A stretch of 46,346 bases of DNA from Lachnospiraceae bacterium (GCA_029012365.1 JAQXLY010000017.1:1-46346); one strand, 5' to 3'; counted from the first letter of the stretch, positions 36,001 through 44,057 are shown. The notes: generated by a model not told the origin, from the letters alone. Translations and numbers: made by a program.

Positions 36001-36933
36001 ATGACCAGACAGGAGGCTGAAAGCCTTGGAATTGATTTGTCGACAATAAAGGCATGTAAGAGGATTCGTCAGTTGGCAAAACTGGACCGTTTGAGAATTG
36101 ATGAAGATACACATCGAAGCGGGATTAATAAGCATTTATTTTCCTACATCGAGTATTGCGGGTATGAGGTTTTAGAGTTTGTACGGATGTATCTGTCGCG
36201 TTTACAGCCATATATGCTGGAACGCAGAACAGACCAGGAAAAGGTGGACAGCTATCTCTGCGTTATTGATACACTTTACAAGGTGTCGGTATATATCAAA
36301 GCGGATACAACACAGTTTGAAGAAGTTATTGTGTCATTCCACGAGGATAATAAGCGCGGTGTGGCAAGAACGAACAGCCTGATAAAAAGAAGTGACATTG
36401 ATACGGTTCCTATTTTTTCGGATTGTATAACAGGGCACAGTCCGGAAACCGAACGCTATACCGTCCGGGAAATTTTTCAACGTGGCCTTAAGGAGCTTCC
36501 GATTGAACTTAGTGCAGTAAAATGCGAGGACTTTTTTCTGGTGAGCAGGAGAGCAATCGAACTTCAGTTTATCAGCTACTGCAATGATTATTTGAGAGAT
36601 TTATATACAAGTGATTTGGACATTGATTTTTCTCAGGTGGAGATTTTCTCCATGCTGCAGCAAATCAGCTTTACGTCATACGGGAAAGATACTTTTTCCA
36701 GTATATCACTTCTGATTGACAGTCTTACGGCACAGAACGACAGAATCAGCAAGGCAACAGCAGATTTTGCGCTGACTACATTTGTACGTTCTCTTAAACT
36801 TACAACGGAGCAGCGAACGGAGCTTTCCATGCTTCTTCGTGAGAAGTTCAAAGTAACGGCAATCAAGGGAATCGATCTGATTCTTGACCGTGTAACCGAT
36901 TTGTTACTTGATTGCGAAATCACAGACGACTAG
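36001..36933 (+). CDS. Unrecognised soluble protein downstream of phoR
   Basis: 310 residues that I do not recognise. There is no signal peptide or membrane helix, so it is probably cytoplasmic. The start TRQEAESLGIDLSTIKACKRI looks helical; the middle (about 60-130) and the C-terminal third are also rich in predicted amphipathic helices, with a polar DRISKATADFAL segment. No catalytic motif stands out. GGAGG (35983-35987) is 13 bases from ATG 36001; an in-frame TTG at 35992 is an alternative start. It has its own promoter in the end of phoR, so it need not belong to the phosphate regulon. It converges on the Phd/ParE-type genes. Confidence 0.75.
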   Translation: MTRQEAESLGIDLSTIKACKRIRQLAKLDRLRIDEDTHRSGINKHLFSYIEYCGYEVLEFVRMYLSRLQPYMLERRTDQEKVDSYLCVIDTLYKVSVYIKADTTQFEEVIVSFHEDNKRGVARTNSLIKRSDIDTVPIFSDCITGHSPETERYTVREIFQRGLKELPIELSAVKCEDFFLVSRRAIELQFISYCNDYLRDLYTSDLDIDFSQVEIFSMLQQISFTSYGKDTFSSISLLIDSLTAQNDRISKATADFALTTFVRSLKLTTEQRTELSMLLREKFKVTAIKGIDLILDRVTDLLLDCEITDD

Positions 36934-36955
36934 GGTGGCTGTTCTGCGCAGTTTT

Positions 36956-37288
36956 TTATACTAAGGAAAAGCCCTGGCGAAGAATGGCGTTCCAGTTACT
37001 CTTTTGGAACAGAAAACGGACAACAATAACCAGGTTGCTTTCTTCTGATATTGTATAGAATGCAAGATAGCCATTTACAATAACAAAACGGATACCCCAT
37101 GAAGCAAGAAACGGATCATCTACTAACCGGAATTTTTCAGGAAAGTCGGAAAGAGAGTTGATCTGTTTTTCTGCTTTGTCAATTAGGTCATCAGCTGCTT
37201 TAGGATTTTTCAAGACGAATTCAATGTGGTCTGCGGCACGAATCAAGTCTCGTTCAGCGGCTGCTGTGATGCGAATATTGTAGCTCAT
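36956..37288 (-). CDS. RelE/ParE-family toxin
   Basis: 110 residues. The start YNIRITAAAERDLIRAADHI and the later segments FPEKFRLVDDP, GIRFVIVNGYLAFYTI and IVVRFLFQKSNW match the ParE/RelE fold. RelE members cleave ribosome-bound mRNA and ParE members poison gyrase; the C-terminal residues are insufficient to decide here. It overlaps its antitoxin gene by four bases on the same strand. Confidence 0.88.
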   Translation of the reverse strand: MSYNIRITAAAERDLIRAADHIEFVLKNPKAADDLIDKAEKQINSLSDFPEKFRLVDDPFLASWGIRFVIVNGYLAFYTISEESNLVIVVRFLFQKSNWNAILRQGFSLV

Positions 37289-37548
37289 CGCTTACGTTTC
37301 TCTCTGATTGATGAAATTGCTTCGGAAAATGGACGGGTATTGCCGGTGGAGACATCATCCAGTCCTTCTTTAATCAGACCATAAAGTTCGAAGCGACCGG
37401 TCATTTCTTCATAGGCTTCTATGCTCATAACGGCAAGGTCGCCTTTGCCGTTTTTTGTAATAAATACCGGCTCAGTATACGTATGGCAGAATGAGGAGAT
37501 TTCATTGTAATTGTTTCTAAGTTCTGCACTTGATTTAATGGTTGGCAT
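37285..37548 (-). CDS. Phd/YefM-family antitoxin
   Basis: 87 residues. The N-terminus (TIKSSAELRNNYNEISSFC, then EPVFITKNGKGDLAVMS and AYEEM) is the classic Phd/YefM DNA-binding domain; the basic tail binds the toxin. Its promoter is covered by a perfect inverted repeat, as expected for self-repression. Ribosome site AGGAGGT on the minus strand. Confidence 0.92.
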   Translation of the reverse strand: MPTIKSSAELRNNYNEISSFCHTYTEPVFITKNGKGDLAVMSIEAYEEMTGRFELYGLIKEGLDDVSTGNTRPFSEAISSIREKRKR

Positions 37549-37566
37549 AATTAGTACCTCCTGTTC

Positions 37567-37603
37567 ATAACAAAATTATACACATATTTTGTTATATAGT
37601 CAA
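37567..37603 (-). promoter_or_regulatory. Antitoxin promoter with inverted-repeat operator
   Basis: On the minus strand TTGACT (37603-37598), 17-base spacer and TATAAT (37580-37575). Perfect 10-base arms ATAACAAAAT (37567-37576) and ATTTTGTTAT (37586-37595), with a nine-base spacer, cover the spacer and -10 box. Confidence 0.85.
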
Positions 37604-37614
37604 TGAGATTGTGA

Positions 37615-37683
37615 AAATGTCAATGGAAATGTATTCCGGACGATATTGTGAGTGCATTGCAGAAAAGGCTAGATGATTTATGA
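37615..37683 (+). pseudogene. Possible remnant of a lost plus-strand gene
   Basis: A short open stretch, without a start of its own, reads CIPDDIVSALQKRLDDL and stops at 37681-37683, six bases before a hairpin followed by T5 on the same strand. No plus-strand gene stands upstream; the minus-strand toxin-antitoxin module does. It may be the end of a gene whose body was lost. Very short, so chance is quite possible. Confidence 0.2.
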
Positions 37684-37688
37684 ATAAT

Positions 37689-37735
37689 ACGGAGCTAACC
37701 GGTACACGGGATGTGTGCGGTTAGCTCCGTTTTTC
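37689..37735. terminator. Long perfect-stem terminator, probably bidirectional
   Basis: Thirteen-base perfect arms (37689-37701 and 37718-37730) extend by a further six pairs with a GGGA loop. T5 follows on the plus strand; the minus side has only a mixed T/A tract. It lies 33 bases beyond the putP stop, so it probably ends putP transcription, though its better T run faces the other way. Confidence 0.75.
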
Positions 37736-37767
37736 AAATTAAATCATTTTCTTTATATAGAAGCAAA

Positions 37768-39303
37768 CTACTTCATTGCCGCAACTTCATCGAATTCATC
37801 CTGAATCTCTTTTTCCGGAGCCGGTGTAAGCAGGCTCACAACTACGATTGCGATGCAGGCGATGATAAATGCCGGAAGCAGCTCGTAGATGGCGAGGACT
37901 CCTCCCATCGGAGCAATCAGGTACTTCCATACAAATACCATAACACCGCCGGAAATCATACCGGCAAGGGCTCCGTAGCGGTTGGAACGCTTCCAGAACA
38001 GGGCAAACAGGACAACCGGACCGAAGGTGGCACCGAAGCCTGCCCATGCAAAGGATACAATGTCAAATACCGAGCTGTTCGGATTGCTTGCAAGGAAGAT
38101 ACCGATGACTGCGATTGCAAGTACGGTAATGCGGGCAATCAGAAGAGAAGTCTTTGGAGAACTCTTTTTGCCGAACACACCGGTTACAATGTTATGAGAC
38201 ACTGAGGAGGAGGCGGCAAGCAGCTGGGAATCCGCGGTGGACATGGTGGATGCCAGAATACCTGCAAGGATAATACCTGCGATAAAGGCAAAGAGTATGC
38301 CGTATTCGCTTAAAACAGAGGAAATCGCAACAATAATGCTTTCTGCGGCTGATTTGCTCTCAAACATAGGAATCGCATTATTAAGGCTCATGCTGTAGCT
38401 GATAATACCGATAAGTACCGCTACGGTCAGGGAAATGACAACCCAGACGGTAGCCACACGACGGGAAAGTCTGAGCTTCTTATCGTCATTGATTGCCATG
38501 AAACGAAGCAGAATATGCGGCATACCGAAGTAACCGAGTCCCCACGCAAGAGTGGAGGCAATGGTTAATGCGTTATAGGAGCCTACTTCACCGGTATGTA
38601 CATTGTGTGTGGCGGTGAGAGAAAGGTATCCGGTTAATTCCCTTGCATTTTCAATGACAGCCGGGAAGCCGCCGGCTACGGAAATACCGAAGCCGAGTAC
38701 AATGACAAGTGCTACGGACATGACGATGCTCTGGATAAAGTCTGTGGTAGACGCCGCGAGGAAGCCGCCGAGTGCGGTATATGCGACGATAACCAGAGAA
38801 CTGATAATCATTGCCGGAAGATAATCTACTCCGAAAAGTGTAGAGAACAGCTTACCGCAGGCAACGAAGCCGGATGCGGTATACGGAATAAAGAAAACAA
38901 CAATGATAACCGCAGAGATAAGTAAAAGAAGCTTACTCTTATCGCGGTAACGGTTTGCAAAAAATTCCGGGAGTGTGATAGAGTTGGTTTTGTGGGTATA
39001 GCGGCGGATTTTCTTAGCAACAATCAGCCAGTTTACCCATGTACCGATTGCAAGTCCGATTGCGGTCCATGCTGCTTCGGCAATACCGAAAAAGTAGGCA
39101 ACACCCGGAAGTCCCATTAAGAGCCAGCTGCTCATATCGGAGGCTTCGGCGCTCATTGCGGTTACGAGCGGTCCGAGCTTACGTCCCCCTAAATAGAAAT
39201 CGTCGGCAGACTTGTTTCTTTTGGAAAAGCGGAGTCCGACGGCGATAACGATTCCCAGATAAAGGATAATGGAAATCATAATACAGATTTGTTCTGTGGT
39301 CAT
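37768..39303 (-). CDS. putP: Sodium/proline symporter (PutP type)
   Basis: 511 residues, about 13 membrane helices. PutP hallmarks: RFSKRNKSADDFYLGGRKLGPLVTAMSAEASDMS at the first two helices, with the conserved Asp and Ser residues, then WLLMGLPG and the sodium-site region GILASTMSTADSQLLAASSSV. It imports proline, and perhaps related compounds, with sodium. Start 39303 follows AAAGGGGA; the longer 39405 frame has no ribosome site and crosses the promoter. A single gene between a good promoter and a terminator. Confidence 0.92.
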   Translation of the reverse strand: MTTEQICIMISIILYLGIVIAVGLRFSKRNKSADDFYLGGRKLGPLVTAMSAEASDMSSWLLMGLPGVAYFFGIAEAAWTAIGLAIGTWVNWLIVAKKIRRYTHKTNSITLPEFFANRYRDKSKLLLLISAVIIVVFFIPYTASGFVACGKLFSTLFGVDYLPAMIISSLVIVAYTALGGFLAASTTDFIQSIVMSVALVIVLGFGISVAGGFPAVIENARELTGYLSLTATHNVHTGEVGSYNALTIASTLAWGLGYFGMPHILLRFMAINDDKKLRLSRRVATVWVVISLTVAVLIGIISYSMSLNNAIPMFESKSAAESIIVAISSVLSEYGILFAFIAGIILAGILASTMSTADSQLLAASSSVSHNIVTGVFGKKSSPKTSLLIARITVLAIAVIGIFLASNPNSSVFDIVSFAWAGFGATFGPVVLFALFWKRSNRYGALAGMISGGVMVFVWKYLIAPMGGVLAIYELLPAFIIACIAIVVVSLLTPAPEKEIQDEFDEVAAMK

Positions 39304-39376
39304 AAAAAATTCCCCTTTCGTGCTTCTTTGTTGTAATAAAGCAAAGCGTGAATGCTCTAAACAACTAATATTGTTA

Positions 39377-39405
39377 AGTATAACATATGTAAGAGGGTTA
39401 TACAA
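39377..39405 (-). promoter_or_regulatory. putP promoter
   Basis: On the minus strand TTGTAT (39405-39400), 17-base spacer and TATACT (39382-39377), about 75 bases before the start codon. Confidence 0.65.
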
Positions 39406-39453
39406 GTAAAAAAGGAAGTTTTTAGTGTTTTACGAAGTTTCGGGAAAATGTGC

Positions 39454-39481
39454 TTGCTTTTTTTTACAGATACGGTACAAT
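39454..39481 (+). promoter_or_regulatory. Promoter of the ABC-F gene
   Basis: TTGCTT (39454-39459), 16-base spacer and TACAAT (39476-39481), 47 bases before the start codon. Confidence 0.6.
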
Positions 39482-39528
39482 ATAGGATAGAGTAATTATG
39501 CAGGCAGGAATCAGAAAGGATTAGAGAT

Positions 39529-41178
39529 ATGATACAGGCAAGTAATGTTACATTAAGATTAGGAAAAAGAGCACTGTTTGAGGACGTAAATATCAAGTTT
39601 ACCGAAGGAAACTGTTACGGACTGATTGGTGCGAACGGTGCAGGCAAGTCTACCTTTTTAAAGATTTTGACGGGACAGCTGGAGCCGTCCAAGGGAGAAG
39701 TGATTATTACTCCGGGACAGCGTCTTTCCTTTTTACAGCAGGATCACTTCAAATATGATGCCTATCCGGTGCTGGATACGGTTATTATGGGAAATCAGCG
39801 TTTGTACGATATTATGAAGGAAAAGGATGCTATTTACGCAAAGGAAGATTTTACCGAGGAGGACGGTATTAAGGCAAGTGAGCTGGAGGCGGAGTTTGCT
39901 ACCTTAAACGGCTGGGAGGCAGAGTCCGATGCGGCAACACTTTTAAACGGTCTCGGAATTGAGACCGACCTTCACTATAAGATGATGAGCGAGTTAAAGG
40001 GCAGTGAAAAGGTGAAGGTGCTTCTTGCACAGGCCTTGTTCGGTAATCCGGATATTCTTCTTCTGGACGAGCCTACCAACCATTTGGATTTGGAGGCAAT
40101 CCGCTGGTTGGAGGAGTTTTTGATTAATTTTGACAATACGGTTATCGTGGTTTCTCATGACCGTTACTTTTTAAATAAGGTATGTACCCATATTGCCGAT
40201 ATCGACTATGCAAAGATTCAGCTGTATGCGGGGAACTATGACTTCTGGTACGAGTCCTCCCAGCTTATGATTAAGCAGATGAAGGAAGCGAACAAGAAGA
40301 AGGAGGAAAAGATTAAGGAGCTGCAGGAGTTCATTCAGCGGTTCTCTGCGAATGCATCCAAATCCAAACAGGCAACCTCCCGTAAGCGTGCTCTGGAAAA
40401 AATTGAACTGGATGAAATTCGTCCTTCCTCCAGAAAATATCCGTACATTGATTTCAGACCGAGCCGCGAAATCGGGAATGAGGTGTTGACCGTAACGAAT
40501 CTGACAAAGACGATTGACGGTGTAAAGGTGCTTGACAATCTTTCGTTTATTGTAGGAAGAGAAGATAAGATTGCGCTTGTGGGCGCGAATACTCTTGCGA
40601 TTACTACCCTGTTTAAGATTTTAACAGGAGAGCTGGAGCCGGATTCCGGCAGCTTCAAGTGGGGAATTACGACAAGTCAGGCATATTTCCCGAAGGATAA
40701 TACGAAGGATTTTGCTTCCGACCTTTCCATCGTGGACTGGCTGATGCCGTATTCTCCGGAAAAGGATGTAACCTATGTGCGCGGTTTCATGGGACGTATG
40801 CTGTTTGCCGGTGAGGAAGGTGTCAAGAAGGTAAATGTACTTTCCGGTGGAGAGCGTGTGCGTGTTATGCTTTCAAAAATGATGCTTATGGCAGCGAATG
40901 TCCTTTTAATGGACGAGCCGACCAACCATCTGGATATGGAATCCATTACGGCACTCAATAACGGTCTGATTAAGTTTCCGGGTGTAATTCTGTTTACGTC
41001 CCAAGACCACCAGTTTATTCAGACCATTGCAAACAGAATTATTGAGATTCTTCCGAATGGAAGTATGATTGATAAAGTATCTACTTACGATGAATATCTG
41101 GATAGCGACGAAATGGCTCGTAAGCGTCAGGCTCTTCAGGTGGAGGTAGAAGAAGAGGTTGTGACTGAGGAAGAGTAA
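39529..41178 (+). CDS. ABC-F family ATPase (YbiT-like) with degenerate second site
   Basis: 549 residues, two ABC domains and no membrane segment. Domain 1: Walker A GANGAGKST, a divergent signature ELKGSEKVKVLLAQAL, Walker B ILLLDEPTNHLD and H-loop VVSHDRYF. The linker (about 240-310) is charged and coiled, as in ABC-F translation factors. Domain 2: signature LSGGERVRVML and Walker B VLLMDEPTNHLD are good, but Walker A reads GANTLAITT (352-360), lacking the Lys, and the H-loop reads TSQD (Gln492). ABC-F proteins act on ribosomes. The C-terminal tail is acidic. GGATTAGAG precedes the start. Confidence 0.88.
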   Translation: MIQASNVTLRLGKRALFEDVNIKFTEGNCYGLIGANGAGKSTFLKILTGQLEPSKGEVIITPGQRLSFLQQDHFKYDAYPVLDTVIMGNQRLYDIMKEKDAIYAKEDFTEEDGIKASELEAEFATLNGWEAESDAATLLNGLGIETDLHYKMMSELKGSEKVKVLLAQALFGNPDILLLDEPTNHLDLEAIRWLEEFLINFDNTVIVVSHDRYFLNKVCTHIADIDYAKIQLYAGNYDFWYESSQLMIKQMKEANKKKEEKIKELQEFIQRFSANASKSKQATSRKRALEKIELDEIRPSSRKYPYIDFRPSREIGNEVLTVTNLTKTIDGVKVLDNLSFIVGREDKIALVGANTLAITTLFKILTGELEPDSGSFKWGITTSQAYFPKDNTKDFASDLSIVDWLMPYSPEKDVTYVRGFMGRMLFAGEEGVKKVNVLSGGERVRVMLSKMMLMAANVLLMDEPTNHLDMESITALNNGLIKFPGVILFTSQDHQFIQTIANRIIEILPNGSMIDKVSTYDEYLDSDEMARKRQALQVEVEEEVVTEEE

Positions 41179-41202
41179 GGTTGTTCCGGAACGGAGGGTA
41201 TT

Positions 41203-43161
41203 TTGGAATACACGGACGGGATGTGGCAGGGAATATTTTCGGGTATGTCCGGGGCATGGCCGCGGGCAGATAAAGTATGTTTTCGGACGGTAGCAGAGGG
41301 TGCAGGGGAATGCACTCTTTTGCTGTTTGCAAAGGGAGAGGACGAACCGGTGAAGAGGATTCCCATGCTGCGTATCGGAAACAGTGCGGTATTTTATGCA
41401 GAGGTTTTGAGGAAGGATTTAAATCCGTTTGAAACCTATATGTTTGAGCGTGAGGATGGCTGCTGCTTTACCGACGCATATGCGAAGAGTATCTGCGGAA
41501 AGGCTGTCTTCGGAAAAATAGAAACACAGGTGCGGCCGAAGCTGCCGCAGACACCGGAAGAGAGAGAGGCAGGGTTTGTTTGTCCTGCTTTTTCTTCCCT
41601 GATATTTTACAAATTGCATGTGCGCGGTTTTACAAAGCATGTAAGCTCCGGGGTAAAAAAGAAAGGAACCTTTGCGGGACTTGAGGAAAAAATTCCGTAT
41701 TTATCGGAGCTTGGGATTAATGCGGTGCTTCTGATGCCGGCGTATGAGTTTGACGAGTGTATGGAGGTTTCAAGCGGTTGCGGAAGTCTTTCCGCAAAAC
41801 AGCTGGCTGAATACGAGGCGCGCTACGGAAGTGAGTTTGTGAAGGTTCAGCAGTCGTATGAAAAAGAAGGAAAAGAAGTAAAAACAGTTGAAAAAGTCAA
41901 TTATTGGGGTTATACCGATAAAAATTATTATTTTGCACCGAAAACTTCCTATGCGGCAGAGAAAGAAAATGCGGAGGCTGAGCTGCGTCATCTGACGGAT
42001 GCGCTGCATAAGGCGGGGATTGCTGTCTTTTTCGAGTTCTTTTTCCGGGATGATGTAAAGCAGTGTATGATAACGGATTGCCTTCGTTATTGGACCTATG
42101 TGTACGGAGCGGATGGGTTCCGCTTAGTCGGAGGTGACAGGGCACTGCCGCTGCTATTGGAAGACCCGTATTTATCCGGGGTGAAGTTTTTGGTAACGGA
42201 GTATCGCGGAAACGGCTTCTCTACGGGGAACGGGTTTGAAGAACGCCGTGTGGCGCTGTACAATGACGGGTTTCGTAATGTTATGCGGCGTTTTGTAAAG
42301 GGCGATGAAAATGTGGTAGGCGAATTTGTAAACAACCTGAGTTCGGATACGGCGGAGTACGCACAGATACGGTATATCGCGGACCAGAACGGTTTTTCTT
42401 TGTATGATATATATGCTTACGACAGAAAGCATAACGAGGAAAACGGGGAAGAAAACAGGGACGGAGAGACGTATAATCATAGCTGGAATTGCGGCATTGA
42501 GGGCGAGACGGCAAAGAAGAAAATAAGGCTGCTCCGGGAAAGACTCCGGAAAAACGCTCTCAGCACGGTATTTCTGGCACAGTCCGTACCGCTTTTGTTT
42601 GCCGGTGACGAGCTTTGTCATACAAAGTCAGGAAATAATAATGCATATTGTCAGGATAATGAGATTTCATGGCTTAACTGGCGGCTGAATAAGGAAAAAA
42701 GGGAGCAGCTTGCTTTTGTAAAGGAGTTAATTGCGTTTCGGAAGGAACACGGAGTTTTATGCGGCGGACGTAAGCTTCGCGGAAGTGACTGGAAGGGAGT
42801 AGGGATGCCTGATATTTCGTATCACGGTGTAACCCTCTGGCAGCCTGATTTTGCGCCGTACAGCCGCACGGTATCGGTGCTTCTTAGCGGAGCATACAGT
42901 CCGACTGAGAGAGAAGATGACCTATACCTGTTGTTTAATATGCACTGGGAAGAGCTTTTGTTTGCATTGCCGGTCGAATTTCATGCCGGGAAGGTGGAGA
43001 ACGCATGGGAAATTGCACTAAGCACCTCAGGAGAAAGTGAGATTGTTAATATAAATAAAGGAAAACAGGTGGCAGTAACAGCAGATGAGTCATTGACGGA
43101 GTGTTACTGTAAGGTTCCGGCACGTTCTGTTGTAGTTTTGAAAAGAAAGGGAACTATGTAA
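41203..43161 (+). CDS. GH13 debranching-enzyme-like protein lacking catalytic residues
   Basis: 652 residues resembling GlgX/isoamylase-type glycogen debranching enzymes: an N-terminal beta domain (about 1-120), a TIM barrel (YKLHVRGFTKH, NYWGYTDKNYYFAP, KHNEENGEENRDG, SWNCG) and a C-terminal beta domain. The key sites differ from active GH13 enzymes. Region I is FFEFFFRDD instead of DVVFNH; region II is DGFRLVGG, with Val309 for the nucleophile Asp; region IV is ADQNG, with Gln395-Asn396 for His-Asp. Glu333 may remain. Probably not a glycosidase; perhaps glycan-binding or regulatory. TTG start with GGAGGG upstream, 24 bases after the ABC-F gene. Confidence 0.82.
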   Translation: MEYTDGMWQGIFSGMSGAWPRADKVCFRTVAEGAGECTLLLFAKGEDEPVKRIPMLRIGNSAVFYAEVLRKDLNPFETYMFEREDGCCFTDAYAKSICGKAVFGKIETQVRPKLPQTPEEREAGFVCPAFSSLIFYKLHVRGFTKHVSSGVKKKGTFAGLEEKIPYLSELGINAVLLMPAYEFDECMEVSSGCGSLSAKQLAEYEARYGSEFVKVQQSYEKEGKEVKTVEKVNYWGYTDKNYYFAPKTSYAAEKENAEAELRHLTDALHKAGIAVFFEFFFRDDVKQCMITDCLRYWTYVYGADGFRLVGGDRALPLLLEDPYLSGVKFLVTEYRGNGFSTGNGFEERRVALYNDGFRNVMRRFVKGDENVVGEFVNNLSSDTAEYAQIRYIADQNGFSLYDIYAYDRKHNEENGEENRDGETYNHSWNCGIEGETAKKKIRLLRERLRKNALSTVFLAQSVPLLFAGDELCHTKSGNNNAYCQDNEISWLNWRLNKEKREQLAFVKELIAFRKEHGVLCGGRKLRGSDWKGVGMPDISYHGVTLWQPDFAPYSRTVSVLLSGAYSPTEREDDLYLLFNMHWEELLFALPVEFHAGKVENAWEIALSTSGESEIVNINKGKQVAVTADESLTECYCKVPARSVVVLKRKGTM

Positions 43162-43166
43162 AATTT

Positions 43167-43212
43167 CCGTGCAGGCTTGTGCGTTACATTTCATACGCAT
43201 GTGCCTGCACGG
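43167..43212. terminator. Hairpin between convergent genes
   Basis: Perfect 10-base arms CCGTGCAGGC (43167-43176) and GCCTGCACGG (43203-43212), with an inner imperfect stem. It lies between the convergent GH13-like and Cys-rich genes. T runs are weak on both sides (TTTT on the minus side), so a bidirectional terminator is likely but not certain. Confidence 0.6.
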
Positions 43213-43219
43213 ACAAAGT

Positions 43220-43417
43220 CTACTGGAAGTTATGATTCTGTACGATTTCGTCGTATAAATCAAGAACGCAGTATTTTTCCTCATCAAAATGCTTACAGTT
43301 GGTGCAGGAAATGTCGCTCGTGTCGCAACAGCTGTTAGAAATTCTTGTCTCACTCATCGGTTCATAAGCACTACATTCTTTTGCTACCTTACGATAGGTT
43401 TCAAAGCTTGCACGCAT
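43220..43417 (-). CDS. Small Cys-rich protein, function unknown
   Basis: 65 residues. The N-terminus is MRASFETYRKVAKECSAYEP. The core has Cys residues as SCCDTSDISCTNCKHF and KYCVLDLYDEI, six in all with the early one, in a spacing that could bind zinc or an Fe-S cluster. No signal or membrane segment. Start 43417 follows AAAGGAGA on the minus strand; the longer frame to 43471 has no ribosome site. I do not recognise a named family. It stands alone between a hairpin and the divergent DUF5721-like gene. Confidence 0.75.
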   Translation of the reverse strand: MRASFETYRKVAKECSAYEPMSETRISNSCCDTSDISCTNCKHFDEEKYCVLDLYDEIVQNHNFQ

Positions 43418-43495
43418 GGAATGTCTCCTTTCAAAAACATATATACGAAAACGCAGCCGCAGAAAAATCACGGCGTTGTTCGGTTACGCAGTTAG

Positions 43496-43523
43496 TTTGT
43501 GCAATGTTTTCCGGAATTATGAT
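43496..43523 (+). promoter_or_regulatory. Weak promoter for the DUF5721-like gene
   Basis: TTTGTG (43496-43501), 16-base spacer and TATGAT (43518-43523), 28 bases before the chosen start. Modest match. Confidence 0.4.
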
Positions 43524-43551
43524 AGAAATTTCAGTGCAGAAAGGAAAAGAT

Positions 43552-44037
43552 ATGTTTTCGGGTACGGTTGAGGATTTAAAATCATTTATGTCTGTGTTAC
43601 TTCGCGGAGAATTGTTTGATGCATGGGAAGTAACGGAAGCAAAGGTAGAAACTTTTTTTGAGCTTTCCGTAAACGGAAGACTGAAAAAAGATTTTTTCGA
43701 GGAACAGGATAATTTAGGGAGGGATTTTGCCAAATGGGGTGAGATAAAGGAGATTTTTTTTCAGGCAATCAAAGGGAAACGACTTCCCGGTATGCTTCGG
43801 ATTGTGCTGGCGGCGGAAAAGGAACGGACTGGCCGTATTTTGAGAGAGTGCGGGAAAGAGAAAGAAGAGGCAGGAGCGGTGTTATATCTGAATATACGAT
43901 ATTCGGCAAACGGCTGTCAGGTAATAAGCGGTGTGTCTCATGTGGGCTTTACATTGGATAAGTCGTTGGAATACGCATGGGATACGGAATTGCAGAGCTT
44001 TTTGAAAGAAAATAAAATTGCTGTTAGCACTCATTAA
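43552..44037 (+). CDS. DUF5721-like protein
   Basis: 161 residues, cytoplasmic. The order TVEDLKSFMSVLLRGELFDA, FELSVNGRLKKDFF, a central WGEIKEIFFQAIKGKRLPG, LYLNIRYSANGCQVISGVSH and a final TLDKSLEYAWD matches my memory of the DUF5721 family in Lachnospiraceae, whose function is unknown. Start 43552 was chosen for AAAGGA 8-12 bases upstream and because family members start just before the EDLKSFM segment; ATGs at 43504 and 43519 and a longer frame to 43345 are alternatives. The CIRCE element for the next gene overlaps its last codons. Confidence 0.7.
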   Translation: MFSGTVEDLKSFMSVLLRGELFDAWEVTEAKVETFFELSVNGRLKKDFFEEQDNLGRDFAKWGEIKEIFFQAIKGKRLPGMLRIVLAAEKERTGRILRECGKEKEEAGAVLYLNIRYSANGCQVISGVSHVGFTLDKSLEYAWDTELQSFLKENKIAVSTH

Positions 44038-44050
44038 AGATGAGTGCTAA
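44024..44050 (+). promoter_or_regulatory. CIRCE element (HrcA operator)
   Basis: TTAGCACTC (44024-44032), nine-base spacer and GAGTGCTAA (44042-44050): both arms match the CIRCE consensus perfectly. It covers the stop codon of the upstream gene and ends seven bases before the -35 box of the htpG promoter. HrcA bound here should repress the heat-shock gene downstream. Confidence 0.95.
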
Positions 44051-44057
44051 ATTTTTC

